Shown here: positions 34,176-43,078 of the stretch, in pieces
Layout of the letters: each line of letters begins with the position of its first letter
Numbering within the stretch: position 1 is the stretch's first letter
Source: Rhizobium sp. TH2
GTDB lineage: Bacteria > Pseudomonadota > Alphaproteobacteria > Rhizobiales > Rhizobiaceae
Direction: 5' to 3'
Assembly: GCF_024707525.1 (NCBI RefSeq)
Contig: NZ_CP062231.1
Span: forward strand, 2,728,001-2,792,000
DNA length: 64,000 nucleotides
Made by a program: the position numbers and the translations under genes
The notes under the pieces: model-generated
The model's database searches: none
The model's input: the letters and a program-made list of their open reading frames with translations, nothing else
What the model was told of the DNA's origin: nothing

Positions 34176-35225
34176 ATGGACGGAATGAGAAGCATGGTTC
34201 AGTCCGGCCAGGGGCCGGCGCCGGGAGAGCGGCCGACTCTCAAGACGATCGCCTTCATGACGGGCCTCGGGGTCACCACTGTGTCGCGTGCGTTGAAGGA
34301 CGCCCCCGATATCAGCCAGGAAACCAAGGAACGCGTGCGGCTAGTCGCCACCCAGATCGGCTATCATCCGAACCGCGCTGGCGTGCGGCTGCGCACCGGC
34401 AAGACCAATGTCATCAGCCTGATCCTGAACATCGACGAAGAATTGATGGGCCTGACCTCCCATATCGTCTACGGCATTTCGGAAGTTCTCGCCTCGACAA
34501 ACTACCACCTTGTCGTCACCCCGTACAGGAGCGACCGCGACCCGATGGCGCCGGTGCGCTACATCGTCGAGACCGGTTCGGCGGACGGCGTCATCCTGTC
34601 CTCGATAGAGCCAGAGGACCCGCGCGTAAAACTGCTGCTCGAGCGCAACCTGCCCTTCGCCACCCATGGCAGGACCGAGCTTGGCGTGCCTCATCCCTAT
34701 CACGACTTCGACAATGAGGCCTATGCCTATGACGCGGTGCGCAAACTGGCCGAACGCGGGCGACGCCGGCTTGCCATCCTCGAACCCTCGCCTCGCTTCA
34801 CTTTCTTTCACCACATGCGCGCCGGCTATCTTGCGGGCCTGAGGGATTTTGGCTGCGAGCGCGTGCCGCTCCGCGATGCGAACATCCACGATCCGCTTCA
34901 GGTCGTCTATCGGGCAACCATGAACCTGCTCAGGGATAATCCGGAGACGGACGGCATCATTTCAGGATCGAGCGCGGGCGCGGTGGCGATTTCCTCGGCG
35001 CTTGCCGCGGCCGGCCGGCAGGTCGGACGCGATATCGACATGGTCTCCAAGCAGCCCGCCGACCTGCTGCGCTTCGTCCGGCCGGAAGTGATCACCGTCA
35101 ACGAGGACATCCGCCTCGCCGGCCGCGAACTCGCCAAGGCCGTCCTCGGCCGCATCGAAGGCGTCGCGCCGGAACAGTTGCAGAGCATCTGCATGCCTGA
35201 CGGACGGCTGATGTTTCCGCACTAG
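34176..35225 (+). CDS. LacI-family transcriptional regulator
   Basis: A 349-residue regulator: N-terminal LacI helix-turn-helix (TLKTIAFMTGLGVTTVSRAL, residues 21-40, hinge near 75) and a periplasmic-binding-protein-like sugar domain. The start is uncertain: ATG at 34176 and in-frame ATGs at 34185 and 34194 are all possible, with weak ribosome binding sites. A GAGGAGGAG with ATG at 34130 is in another frame. It is divergent from the sugar-uptake operon and most likely controls it in response to the imported sugar or a breakdown product. Confidence 0.88.
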   Translation: MDGMRSMVQSGQGPAPGERPTLKTIAFMTGLGVTTVSRALKDAPDISQETKERVRLVATQIGYHPNRAGVRLRTGKTNVISLILNIDEELMGLTSHIVYGISEVLASTNYHLVVTPYRSDRDPMAPVRYIVETGSADGVILSSIEPEDPRVKLLLERNLPFATHGRTELGVPHPYHDFDNEAYAYDAVRKLAERGRRRLAILEPSPRFTFFHHMRAGYLAGLRDFGCERVPLRDANIHDPLQVVYRATMNLLRDNPETDGIISGSSAGAVAISSALAAAGRQVGRDIDMVSKQPADLLRFVRPEVITVNEDIRLAGRELAKAVLGRIEGVAPEQLQSICMPDGRLMFPH

Positions 35226-35237
35226 GCTGCGGTCACC

Positions 35238-35456
35238 TCACCAGTCGGGATCCCGGCCTTCGAGGTCATCGTCCGGGACGATCCGCGGTTGCCGGCGAAG
35301 ACTGGTATAGGGGTCCACGTAGGCCATCCTTAGTGCATCGCCCATCAAAAGGGGCATCGCGTTGATCGATGCGCCGATCGCAAGCCATGGAAGGCTCAGC
35401 CGTGGCAGTTTGAGGTGTCGGATGGTCCTCGGGGCGGTGGTGGAGATGTCGGTCAT
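35238..35456 (-). CDS. small hypothetical protein next to a TolB/TPR regulator
   Basis: The protein has 72 residues. The N-terminus is polar and basic, the middle (LSLPWLAIGASINAMPLLMG) is hydrophobic enough for one membrane segment, and the acidic C-terminus ends EGRDPDW. AGGAGG lies at good spacing before the ATG at 35456, which supports it as real. It is divergent from the winged-helix/TolB regulator, 141 bases away, and might be its target. I do not recognise a family. Confidence 0.6.
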   Translation of the reverse strand: MTDISTTAPRTIRHLKLPRLSLPWLAIGASINAMPLLMGDALRMAYVDPYTSLRRQPRIVPDDDLEGRDPDW

Positions 35457-35597
35457 GATATCCTCCTGTGACCGTGAGAATGACACCGCTTGCGACGCAG
35501 GTCCTTGGCTCGGACCTGAAGAGTCCTGAACAGAACTGAAGTTCGCCTTGAGGATCATCTTGAGTTATCTTGCCCGCGAGGAACGGGGTCTCGGCCA

Positions 35598-37082
35598 ATG
35601 GACCTGGAATTTGGCAACTATCGTTTGAAACGCGCCGAACGGCTGCTGCTGGGACCGCAAGGCCCGGTGGAGCTTTCGGCGCGTTCCTTCGACATCCTCG
35701 CCATGTTGCTCGAGAAGCCTGACGAGGTGATCGGCAAGAGCGAACTTTTCGATGTGGTCTGGCCCGGCCTGGTGGTGGAGGAGAATACGCTGCAGGTTCA
35801 CGTTTCTGCGCTGCGCAAGCTGCTGCCTGCCGAGATGATCGTAACCGTGCATGGTCGCGGCTACAAATATGCCGGTCCCAGACCATTGACGGCTGCAGCA
35901 GAGGCTGCGGCGCCCTCCAGACCGTCCATCGCCATACTCCCTTTCGACAATATGAGCGGCGACCCCGAGCAGGACTATTTCAGCGACGGTATTACCGAAG
36001 GCATCATCACCGAGCTTGGCAAATTCAAGGAATTCCTGGTCATCGCGCGGAACTCTTCCTTCAAGTTTCGCAAGGCCAATGACCTGGCCGAGGTAGCAAG
36101 GAACCTTGGCGTCCAGTACGTCGTCGAAGGCAGCGTGCGGAAGATCGGCAACCGGGTGCGGATCAGCGTGCAACTCACCGATGCCTCCTCGATGGCGCAT
36201 ATCTGGGGCGAGCACTACGACCGGGAACTCGACGACATTTTCGCGATCCAGGACGAAATCACCCACATGACTGCGACCCGCCTCGCCCGGCAGGCCAGAA
36301 CCGCATTCGTCTCACGCGCTCGAGGCCGGCCGACGAGCAACATGACAGCCTACGAGCTTTACCTACGGGCCCTGCAGCTTGCACCTGTTTATGACACATC
36401 GCACGAAGCAGAGCCCTTCTTGCGCCAAGCCATAAAGCTCGATCCGGAGTTCGCTGCGGCCCACGCCATGCTCAGCGTTGTGCAGTCAATCAAGTTCTTC
36501 TGGGTCTTCTACAATCCCGGACTTTTCCAGCCAGCGCTGGAGATCGCAAGAACAGCATTGCAGCTCGATCCCGACGAGGCGTACGGGCATCTCGCGACGG
36601 GCCTTGCACTTTTGTACTTACGCCAATTCAGGCAATCCGAGCTCAGTCTCGACCGGGCCCTCTCGCTCAATCCAAACGACCCGTTCATACTCACCGTCCA
36701 CGCTCTTCTGCTCAATTTCACGAACAGACCGGATGAAGCGCTCGAAGAAATAACCGAGGCTCAGCGCCGCGATCCATACGCCGTGGGTTGGTATGAGGAT
36801 TTTTGCGGCATCATATTGACGACGGCTGGACGATATCGCGAGGCAATAGCCTCCTATGGGAAAATGGCGACTGTACCATCGTGGTCGCTCGCTCGTCTTG
36901 TCGTCTGCCATGCGGAACTGGGCGAAATCGAACCCGCGCGGGACGCGCTGGCCAAACTCAAGGCACTCTGGCCCGAACGAAGCGTGGACGAGATCGTCGT
37001 GTCTGAAGTCGATTACTATGAGGATCCCGATGTGTGCAGCCGCTATCGCGCGATCCTGCGGCGCATTGACGGGCTGGAATAG
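35598..37082 (+). CDS. winged-helix regulator with TolB-like and TPR domains
   Basis: A 494-residue protein. Residues 1-98 form an OmpR/CadC-type winged helix (FDILAMLLEKPDEVIGKSEL, VEENTLQVHVSALRKLL, VHGRGYKYAG). Then comes a TolB-like domain (SIAILPFDNMSGDPEQDYFS, about 110-220), followed by TPR repeats to the end. There is no obvious membrane helix, so unlike CadC it is probably cytosolic. The TolB part is closely similar to that of the cyclase-rhodanese protein at 5241-7577. It is likely an activator or sensor-regulator of unknown signal; the divergent small gene is a candidate target. Confidence 0.8.
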   Translation: MDLEFGNYRLKRAERLLLGPQGPVELSARSFDILAMLLEKPDEVIGKSELFDVVWPGLVVEENTLQVHVSALRKLLPAEMIVTVHGRGYKYAGPRPLTAAAEAAAPSRPSIAILPFDNMSGDPEQDYFSDGITEGIITELGKFKEFLVIARNSSFKFRKANDLAEVARNLGVQYVVEGSVRKIGNRVRISVQLTDASSMAHIWGEHYDRELDDIFAIQDEITHMTATRLARQARTAFVSRARGRPTSNMTAYELYLRALQLAPVYDTSHEAEPFLRQAIKLDPEFAAAHAMLSVVQSIKFFWVFYNPGLFQPALEIARTALQLDPDEAYGHLATGLALLYLRQFRQSELSLDRALSLNPNDPFILTVHALLLNFTNRPDEALEEITEAQRRDPYAVGWYEDFCGIILTTAGRYREAIASYGKMATVPSWSLARLVVCHAELGEIEPARDALAKLKALWPERSVDEIVVSEVDYYEDPDVCSRYRAILRRIDGLE

Positions 37083-37123
37083 GCTTCGCCCGGACCGTGG
37101 GCGTGACGAGCCCCAGAATGAAA

Positions 37124-37146
37124 AGAGCGGGCGATATGCCCGCTCT
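37124..37146 (-). terminator. terminator shared by gnd and the convergent regulator gene
   Basis: AGAGCGGGC (37124-37132), loop GATAT, GCCCGCTCT (37138-37146) form a perfect 9-bp stem. On the minus strand the stem is followed by a T-run (TTTTCATT), so it mainly terminates gnd. Confidence 0.85.
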
Positions 37147-37170
37147 GTGAGCTCTCGGCCATGATTGAGC

Positions 37171-38607
37171 TTACGCGAAATCCGCCAGCCCGCTGCCCCA
37201 CGGGCCGTGATGCTTCTCCACGCCATCGACGCGGTCGAAACCATGCGCGCCAAAGAAGTCGCGCTGGGCCTGGATCAGGTTCGCCGTGCCGCGTCCCCGG
37301 CGATAGCTGTCGAAATAGCCGAGTGCCGAGGCAAGTGCCGGCACCGCGAGCCCGTTGAGTGCCGCCGTCGAGACGACACGGCGGAGCGCACCGTCTGTCT
37401 CCTTCACCAGCGCCGCGAACGCCGGCGTGATGACGAGGTTGTCGGCATCCGGCATGGCGCGGAAGGCCGAGGTGATGTCGTCGAGGAACTGCGAGCGGAT
37501 AATGCAGCCGGCGCGCCAGATCTGCGCAATCGTGGGCATCGGCAGCGACCAGCCGAATTCCTTGGAAGCCTCGCTCATCACGGCGAAGCCCTGCGCATAC
37601 GCGCCGATCTTGCCGGCCAGCAGTGCCAGTTCGAGATCGGCGATCAGCTGGTTGCGGTCGATGGATTTGATCTGCTCGGCACTCGGCAGGCCAAGAACCG
37701 TCTCGGCATGCTCGCGCTGCTTCTTGAACGACGACAGGCTGCGGGCGGCGACAGCGGCTTCGATGCCGGTGGCCGGCACGCCCATGTTCTGCGCCTCGAT
37801 CGCCGACCACTTGCCGGTGCCCTTCTGGCCCGCCTTGTCGACGATCATGTCGACCATCGGCTTGCCAGTGATCGGATCGTTCTTGCTGAGCACAAGTTCC
37901 GAGATCTCGATGAGATAGGATTCGAGCCGGCCCTTGTTCCACTTGCCGAAAATATCGGAGCATTCCTTGGCGGAGAGGCCGAGGCCGTCTCGCAGGATGC
38001 CGTAAATCTCGGCGATCATCTGCATGTCGGCATATTCGATGCCATTGTGGATGGTCTTGACGAAATGGCCCGCGCCGTTCTCGCCGAGCCAGGCGCAGCA
38101 ATCCTCGCCCTTGAACTTGGCCGAGATCGAGGTCAGCACCTTTTCGACGCGCTTGTAGCTTTCCTCGGTGCCGCCGACCATGATCGAAGGACCGTGGCGC
38201 GCGCCCTCCTCGCCGCCGGAAACGCCCATGCCGATGAAGGTCAGGCCGGAATCCTTGAGGCTGTCGAAGCGGCGGATCGTATCGCGGAAATTCGCGTTGC
38301 CTGCGTCGATGATGATGTCACCGGCGGACAAATCCTTTTTGAGGCCCTCCATCACCTGATCGACCGGCGCGCCGGCCTGTACCATGATGATGACGGGACG
38401 CGGCGGACGAATCGAGGCTACGAATTCCTCCATCGTCTTGCAGGGAATGATGCGGTCGCGCAGGTCGCCGGCCTCGGCGTAGAATGTGTCGGTCTTGTCG
38501 GGGCTGCGGTTGAATACCGCGATGCGATTGCCCTTCTCTGCGATGTTGAGCGCGAGGTTCGAGCCCATCACGGCAAGCCCGATCAAACCGATTTCCGCCT
38601 GTTCCAC
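37171..38607 (-). CDS. gnd: 6-phosphogluconate dehydrogenase (decarboxylating), NADP-dependent
   Basis: A 478-residue cytosolic enzyme of the oxidative pentose phosphate pathway converting 6-phosphogluconate to ribulose 5-phosphate and CO2. It has the Rossmann motif IGLIGLAVMGSNLALNIAEKG region (positions 8-27), the substrate block VSGGEEGARHGPSIM, and catalytic lysine/asparagine in GHFVKTIHNGIEYADMQ (about 183-198). The long all-helical C-terminal domain matches the full-length (non-GndA short) type. The start codon is GTG at 38607 behind GGGAGATGACGC. Monocistronic. Confidence 0.95.
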   Translation of the reverse strand: MEQAEIGLIGLAVMGSNLALNIAEKGNRIAVFNRSPDKTDTFYAEAGDLRDRIIPCKTMEEFVASIRPPRPVIIMVQAGAPVDQVMEGLKKDLSAGDIIIDAGNANFRDTIRRFDSLKDSGLTFIGMGVSGGEEGARHGPSIMVGGTEESYKRVEKVLTSISAKFKGEDCCAWLGENGAGHFVKTIHNGIEYADMQMIAEIYGILRDGLGLSAKECSDIFGKWNKGRLESYLIEISELVLSKNDPITGKPMVDMIVDKAGQKGTGKWSAIEAQNMGVPATGIEAAVAARSLSSFKKQREHAETVLGLPSAEQIKSIDRNQLIADLELALLAGKIGAYAQGFAVMSEASKEFGWSLPMPTIAQIWRAGCIIRSQFLDDITSAFRAMPDADNLVITPAFAALVKETDGALRRVVSTAALNGLAVPALASALGYFDSYRRGRGTANLIQAQRDFFGAHGFDRVDGVEKHHGPWGSGLADFA

Positions 38608-38864
38608 GCGTCATCTCCCTAATCATTCAAGTTGCTGATTTTGGCCGGACTATAGGCGCGGCACGCGTGCCGAGGCAAGGCGTCATCGGGGATGTCGAAG
38701 GAGAAAATCAACGAATGACTGGATCGCTTTCTCCGCTTCTGGCGACACACGCTGGGATCGTTCGCGATAGAGGTGGCGTGCAACGAGACCTGAACCTATC
38801 TCCGCCGCTGACGTTGACTGGCAGCATTCATCGATAGATTGGGATCGCAGCCAGGGAGATCGAT

Positions 38865-39272
38865 ATGTCCACCATGCAAGCCCGCATCATCCACATCACC
38901 ATTGACCGCGACTGGCACGACGTCGCGAAATACGTGCTCAATCCGGAGAATATGCCGCATTGGGCGGCAGGCCTTGGCGCGGGTCTGGACAAGCGCGGCG
39001 ATCATTGGGTCGCCGATGGCGGGCCGCTGGGTGAAGTCCAGGTTCGCTTCGCGCCGGACAATGACTTGGGGGTCGCCGATCACGAAGTCACGCTGCCCGA
39101 CGGCAAGAAGTTCCACAACGCGCTCCGCGTCGTACCGAACGGCGACGGCGCCGAAGTGATGTTCACCCTGCTACGGGCGCCCGGCATGTCGGATGCCGAT
39201 TTCGAAAGTGACGCGGATCACATCGACAAAGATCTCAAGACGCTGAAATCGCTGATCGAAAAGGCGGCGTGA
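38865..39272 (+). CDS. SRPBCC-fold (polyketide cyclase/START-like) protein
   Basis: A 135-residue protein. The start ITIDRDWHDVAKYVLNPENM and PHWAAGLGAG region, followed by alternating strands and a C-terminal helix, is typical of the SRPBCC ligand-binding fold (coenzyme Q-binding/polyketide-cyclase-like). No catalytic function can be assigned. It lies between gnd and the glutaminase gene and converges with the latter, with three bases between stop codons. The ATG at 38865 is preceded by GGGAG. Confidence 0.75.
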   Translation: MSTMQARIIHITIDRDWHDVAKYVLNPENMPHWAAGLGAGLDKRGDHWVADGGPLGEVQVRFAPDNDLGVADHEVTLPDGKKFHNALRVVPNGDGAEVMFTLLRAPGMSDADFESDADHIDKDLKTLKSLIEKAA

Positions 39273-39275
39273 GAC

Positions 39276-40199
39276 TCAGCCGAAGATGGACCACCCGGTG
39301 CGTCTGGCGAGGCTCTCCAGCGCCTTGGTCCCCGTCGCGGAATTGCCGTTAGCATTCAACCCCGGCGACCAGACGGCGATCGCAGCCTTGCCCGGCGCGA
39401 TCGCCAGGATGCCGCCGCCCACGCCGCTCTTGCCCGGCAGGCCCACCCGGAAGGCGAAATCACCCGAGGCATCATAGTGCCCGCAGGTCAGCATCAGCGC
39501 ATTGATGCGGCGCGCCCGCTCCCATGAGACGACGCTGCGCCCACCCTGCGTCAGCAGCCCGCGATTGGCGAGAAACAGCCCGGCTCTCGCGAGTTGCACG
39601 CAGTTCATCGACAGCGCACATTGGTGAAAATAGACGCCAAGCGTCTTCTCGACCGGATTATGGATATTGGAGAACGCGTGCATGTAATTGGCGAGCGCCG
39701 CATTGCGGAATCCGGTCTGCTGCTCGGATCGCGCCACTTCCGCATCGATGATGATCGAATCGTCGTCGGTCAGATAGCGCATGAAGCTCAATATCTCGCC
39801 CAGCGTCTCGCGCGGCTGGTGGCCGGAAAGCAGCGTATCGGCAACCACGATGGCGCCGGCATTGATGAAGGGATTGCGCGGTATGCCGTGCTCCTGCTCG
39901 AGCTGGACGATGGAATTGAACGGCGTGCCCGAGGGTTCGCGGCCCACCCGTTTCCACAGACCCTCGCCCACCCGGCCGAGCGCCAGGGTCAGCGTGAAGA
40001 CTTTCGAGATGCTCTGGATCGAAAAGGCTTCCTCGGCGTCGCCCGTCACATGGATGTCACCATCCACCGTCACGACGGCCATGCCGAATTTCTTCGGATC
40101 GATCTTGGCGAGTGCGGGAATATAATTGGCGACCTTGCCCTCGCCGATATGGTCGGCGACATCGGCAAGCACATCCTTGAGAACGTCTTCCAGCTGCAT
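39276..40199 (-). CDS. glsA: glutaminase A
   Basis: A 307-residue serine-dependent beta-lactamase-fold enzyme hydrolysing glutamine to glutamate and ammonia. The catalytic S-x-x-K is in [10 protein letters not shown] (about residues 62-71). Conserved [20 protein letters not shown] and the late [12 protein letters not shown] blocks are all present. Length and motifs agree with bacterial GlsA. The ATG lies at 40199, and no partner genes are apparent. Confidence 0.95.
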   Translation of the reverse strand: MQLEDVLKDVLADVADHIGEGKVANYIPALAKIDPKKFGMAVVTVDGDIHVTGDAEEAFSIQSISKVFTLTLALGRVGEGLWKRVGREPSGTPFNSIVQLEQEHGIPRNPFINAGAIVVADTLLSGHQPRETLGEILSFMRYLTDDDSIIIDAEVARSEQQTGFRNAALANYMHAFSNIHNPVEKTLGVYFHQCALSMNCVQLARAGLFLANRGLLTQGGRSVVSWERARRINALMLTCGHYDASGDFAFRVGLPGKSGVGGGILAIAPGKAAIAVWSPGLNANGNSATGTKALESLARRTGWSIFG

Positions 40200-40275
40200 T
40201 CCTGTTCCCCTGCCGGTCAGGCCTCCCCTTTACGGGTTAGCCTATTCCACGCAAGAGAAAAAGTGGCATTCGCCC

Positions 40276-40701
40276 TCAGCGAGTGATGATGACCTTGGTA
40301 TTCCTCAGGCCATACTTTTGCGCAAGGCTGAAGAAGACCGCGGCATTGTTCGGATGCAGCCGGATGCAGCCATGCGAGGCCGGGCGGCCCAGACGCTTGA
40401 GGTCAAAGGTCGCATGCACGGCGTAGCCGCCCTTGAAGAAGATGGCATAGGGCATCGGCGCATTGTCGTATTTGCGCGAGCGGTGATGGCGCGACGCCCA
40501 ATAGGCGCGATAGCTGCCGGTGGGCGTGACATAGCCGCGGCGCGCCGTGGAAATCTTCCACTTGTGCCTGACGAAGCCACCATCAGTCACGGTCATCGTC
40601 TGCGAAGAAAGCGAAATGCGGGCAGTAATGGTTCCAGCCTGTGCGCCGGAGAGAAAGCCGAATGCAAGCAAGGTCAAAACGACCGCAAGAAATCTATGCA
40701 T
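40276..40701 (-). CDS. L,D-transpeptidase (YkuD domain)
   Basis: A 141-residue exported protein with a Sec signal peptide (cleavage after AQAG, about residue 22) and a YkuD domain. The active-site motif HATFDLKRLGRPASHGCIRL contains the histidine, the SHGCxR serine-His-Gly and the nucleophilic cysteine (about 114). Such enzymes form 3-3 crosslinks in peptidoglycan or attach proteins. The protein has only the catalytic domain and no LysM. I chose the ATG at 40701, where the signal peptide begins; an earlier frame start would add 22 unlikely residues. Confidence 0.9.
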   Translation of the reverse strand: MHRFLAVVLTLLAFGFLSGAQAGTITARISLSSQTMTVTDGGFVRHKWKISTARRGYVTPTGSYRAYWASRHHRSRKYDNAPMPYAIFFKGGYAVHATFDLKRLGRPASHGCIRLHPNNAAVFFSLAQKYGLRNTKVIITR

Positions 40702-40888
40702 GATGATCTTCCCTAATAGCTGTTTGCTCACAACAAACTCCGCCCCGAGAAGGCCTATTCTAGACACTTTTGTGCCACAATGGATTAAAGGGACTGGTTA
40801 ACGGCGGGATAACGATCCGATAAGGTTAACTTAGAAACAGGCAACCGCCTGCAAGCACGGTTCCGCTCAAGCAGAATAGAGAGCGATC

Positions 40889-41869
40889 TCAAAGCACTAG
40901 AATGAAAAACAACGCCGTCATGGGCACGAGCACGGTAAATATGCTGCACGCCGCCCAGAAGACCTCGATCGCCGAATCTATGTCTGTCGGACCGATATTC
41001 TTGCGCCCGGCCGAGTTTTGCATCGGCTCCATCACCTCTTCGCCGGCATAGGTCCGGGGACCTGCGAGTGCGATGTCGAGCGAACCGGCCATTGCCGATT
41101 CCGGCCAGCCGGAATTAGGTGAGCGATGCAGGCCATGATCCCGCAAGGCCACGCTGATCGACTGCCGCGCTGACGGCTTGCCACGCCGGAACCACGTGCC
41201 GAGCGCGATCAACACGGCCGAAAGCCGGGCAGCCGGCCAATTGGCGATATCATCGAGCTTCGCCGATGCCCAGCCAAACTGCCGGTAGCGCGGCGTCATG
41301 TGGCCGATCATGGAATCGGCGGTATTCAGCATCTTGTAGGCAAAGAGGCCCGGCAGGCCGAACACGGCGTAGAACAGCGCAGGCGCCACGACGCCGTCGG
41401 AAAAGTTCTCGGCCAGGGTCTCTATCGCCGCCCGGCAAACGCCTGCACGATCCAGCGTATTGGGGTCGCGCCCGACCACCATGGAGACAGCCCTGCGCCC
41501 GCCGACAATGCCCTCCTTGCGCAACGCTTGCGCCACGGCACCGACATGGTCGACAAGGCTCTTCTGCGCCAGCAGCACGGCGACGACGATGATCTCGGCG
41601 ACGACGCCGAAGAAGCTGGCATAGACGAACAACCGCGACATCAGCACGCCGGCCATCACGCTCGCGATCAGCAATGCCAGGATCGCCATGATGCCGTAGG
41701 CGCGCCGGTCGCGTTCGCTTAGGCCCCTATGATTGAACTGCCGCTCGCAGAAGCCCACGGCCCTGCCGAACAGGACGACGGGATGGGGAATGCGCGACCA
41801 CGCACTTTCCGGATCACCCACCGCCCGATCCACGAGCAGGGCAAGAAACAGCACATAAAGTGTGTACAT
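40889..41869 (-). CDS. cbiB: adenosylcobinamide-phosphate synthase CbiB (CobD in alphaproteobacterial naming)
   Basis: A 326-residue inner-membrane protein that attaches aminopropanol (phosphate) to cobyric acid late in cobalamin synthesis. The N-terminus LLVDRAVGDPESAWSRIPHP is diagnostic, and several membrane helices follow, with NFSDGVVAPALFYAVFG and NTADSMIG blocks. The stop of the upstream gene (threonine-phosphate decarboxylase, which supplies the aminopropanol phosphate) touches its ATG, so the two steps are coupled in one operon. Confidence 0.95.
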   Translation of the reverse strand: MYTLYVLFLALLVDRAVGDPESAWSRIPHPVVLFGRAVGFCERQFNHRGLSERDRRAYGIMAILALLIASVMAGVLMSRLFVYASFFGVVAEIIVVAVLLAQKSLVDHVGAVAQALRKEGIVGGRRAVSMVVGRDPNTLDRAGVCRAAIETLAENFSDGVVAPALFYAVFGLPGLFAYKMLNTADSMIGHMTPRYRQFGWASAKLDDIANWPAARLSAVLIALGTWFRRGKPSARQSISVALRDHGLHRSPNSGWPESAMAGSLDIALAGPRTYAGEEVMEPMQNSAGRKNIGPTDIDSAIEVFWAACSIFTVLVPMTALFFILVL

Positions 41870-43078
41870 TCAATCTCTTATGGAGGCCAGCGCTTGCGCG
41901 AGCCGCCGATCCCCCTGTTCATCCGGCGCCAGTCCGATCCTAAGCCAGTCCCCGGCATAATCGAACTTCCGCACCAATATATGCAAGCGCGCCAGATGTT
42001 CAAATAGGTCTTGCGCGCGATTGTGGCGGACAAGCGCAAAGAGTTCCGTGCCGCCGACGGTTTCCAACTCTGCCGCATGAAGCACGGAGGCGAGCGCCGC
42101 CTGCCGTGCCTGGATATCCGAGAGGATCCTCTTCCGGTCGCCCCGCATCAGCTCATTTGCGAGATAGAGCGCCGGGCCGGACACCGCCCAAGGGCCGAGT
42201 TCGGCTTCGATGGTTTCCAGTGCCTCGGGAACCGCGAACACGAAGCCGAGCCGCAATCCGGCAAGCCCGAAGAACTTGCCGAACGACCGACTGACCGTGA
42301 CGCCCCCCGTTTCCCCGGCGAGAGCAGCCAGCGACAATTCCGGCCGCGCATCGCCAAACGCCTCGTCGATATGCAGATGGCCGCCCTGCTTGCGCATCCG
42401 GGCCGCCAACCCGGTCAGTTCCCGCCGCAGGAACGTGCCGCCGGTGGGATTGTTGGGATTGACGATGACCAGAGCGCCATGATCGCCGGTCAATTCATCC
42501 AGCGAGCCGATTGCATCGACAGTCATACCGGCCCGGCGGAAGCAATGGGCATATTCGCCATAGGTCGGCGAGAGGATCGCGACGGGGCGATCAGCGGGTA
42601 TGAGCTTGGGCAGGATCTGGATGAAAGACTGGGTGCCCGGGACTGGGAGAGGGAGGTTTCCAGAAACGTGGTTTTGCTCGGCATCACCCCCCTCTGCCCT
42701 GCCGGGCATCTCCCCCTCAAGGGGGGAGATTAGCAAGGGCGCCCCCGACGCGCCGATCCAGCCGAGGTCTGCGATATTTTCGACATTTGCTTCGGAGTGG
42801 TGTGCTTGCGTCTGGTCGATCTCCCCCCTTGAGGGGGAGATGTCCGGCAGGACAGAGGGGGGTGAGCCAGCAGCTGAAAGATACCAATCCCGCGCCGCCT
42901 CCCGCGCCGCCCGCTCCAGCGCCTTGTCCGGCAACCTGTTCCAAACCGCCTCCGGAATCTCCGGCAGCGCCACCATGTTGGGGTTGATCCCGGTCGAAAG
43001 ATCCAGCCAGTCCTTCGGCTCGCCGCCATAACGCGCGCAAGCAGCGGTCAGACCGCCGCCATGGGTGATGCCAGCCAT
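41870..43078 (-). CDS. cobD: threonine-phosphate decarboxylase CobD (CobC in alphaproteobacterial naming) with in-frame palindromic insert
   Basis: A PLP-dependent aminotransferase-fold enzyme making (R)-1-amino-2-propanol phosphate. It begins with HGGGLTAACARYGGEPKDWLDL region (start of protein) and keeps the PLP lysine in VSRSFGKFFGLAGL plus the LIVNPNNPTGG-type strand (VIVNPNNPTGGTF). At 402 residues it is about 60 longer than usual. Residues about 72-132 are encoded by a 182-bp palindromic element (42684-42865) and read as low-complexity sequence between DWYLS and GNLPLPVPGTQ. The flanks join as a normal CobD if the insert is removed. Overlaps cobB by TGATG. Whether the insert harms activity is unknown. 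Confidence 0.9.
   Translation of the reverse strand: MAGITHGGGLTAACARYGGEPKDWLDLSTGINPNMVALPEIPEAVWNRLPDKALERAAREAARDWYLSAAGSPPSVLPDISPSRGEIDQTQAHHSEANVENIADLGWIGASGAPLLISPLEGEMPGRAEGGDAEQNHVSGNLPLPVPGTQSFIQILPKLIPADRPVAILSPTYGEYAHCFRRAGMTVDAIGSLDELTGDHGALVIVNPNNPTGGTFLRRELTGLAARMRKQGGHLHIDEAFGDARPELSLAALAGETGGVTVSRSFGKFFGLAGLRLGFVFAVPEALETIEAELGPWAVSGPALYLANELMRGDRKRILSDIQARQAALASVLHAAELETVGGTELFALVRHNRAQDLFEHLARLHILVRKFDYAGDWLRIGLAPDEQGDRRLAQALASIRD
42684..42865. repeat. RIME-like palindromic element inside the cobD coding sequence
   Basis: The 47-base arms 42684-42730 and 42819-42865 are inverted copies differing at two positions, each containing ATCTCCCCCTCAAGGGGGGAGAT or its relative. 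The internal spacer is about 88 bases. It is the same kind of element as the intergenic ones at 23585-23685 and 24848-25003, here sitting within a gene without stopping its reading frame. Confidence 0.9.

Noticed and set aside
34130..34717. A 195-codon frame starting at an ATG right after GAGGAGGAG
   Set aside because: Beyond the first codons it is an out-of-frame shadow of the LacI-type gene. The fine ribosome binding site is noted, but the product is not credible.
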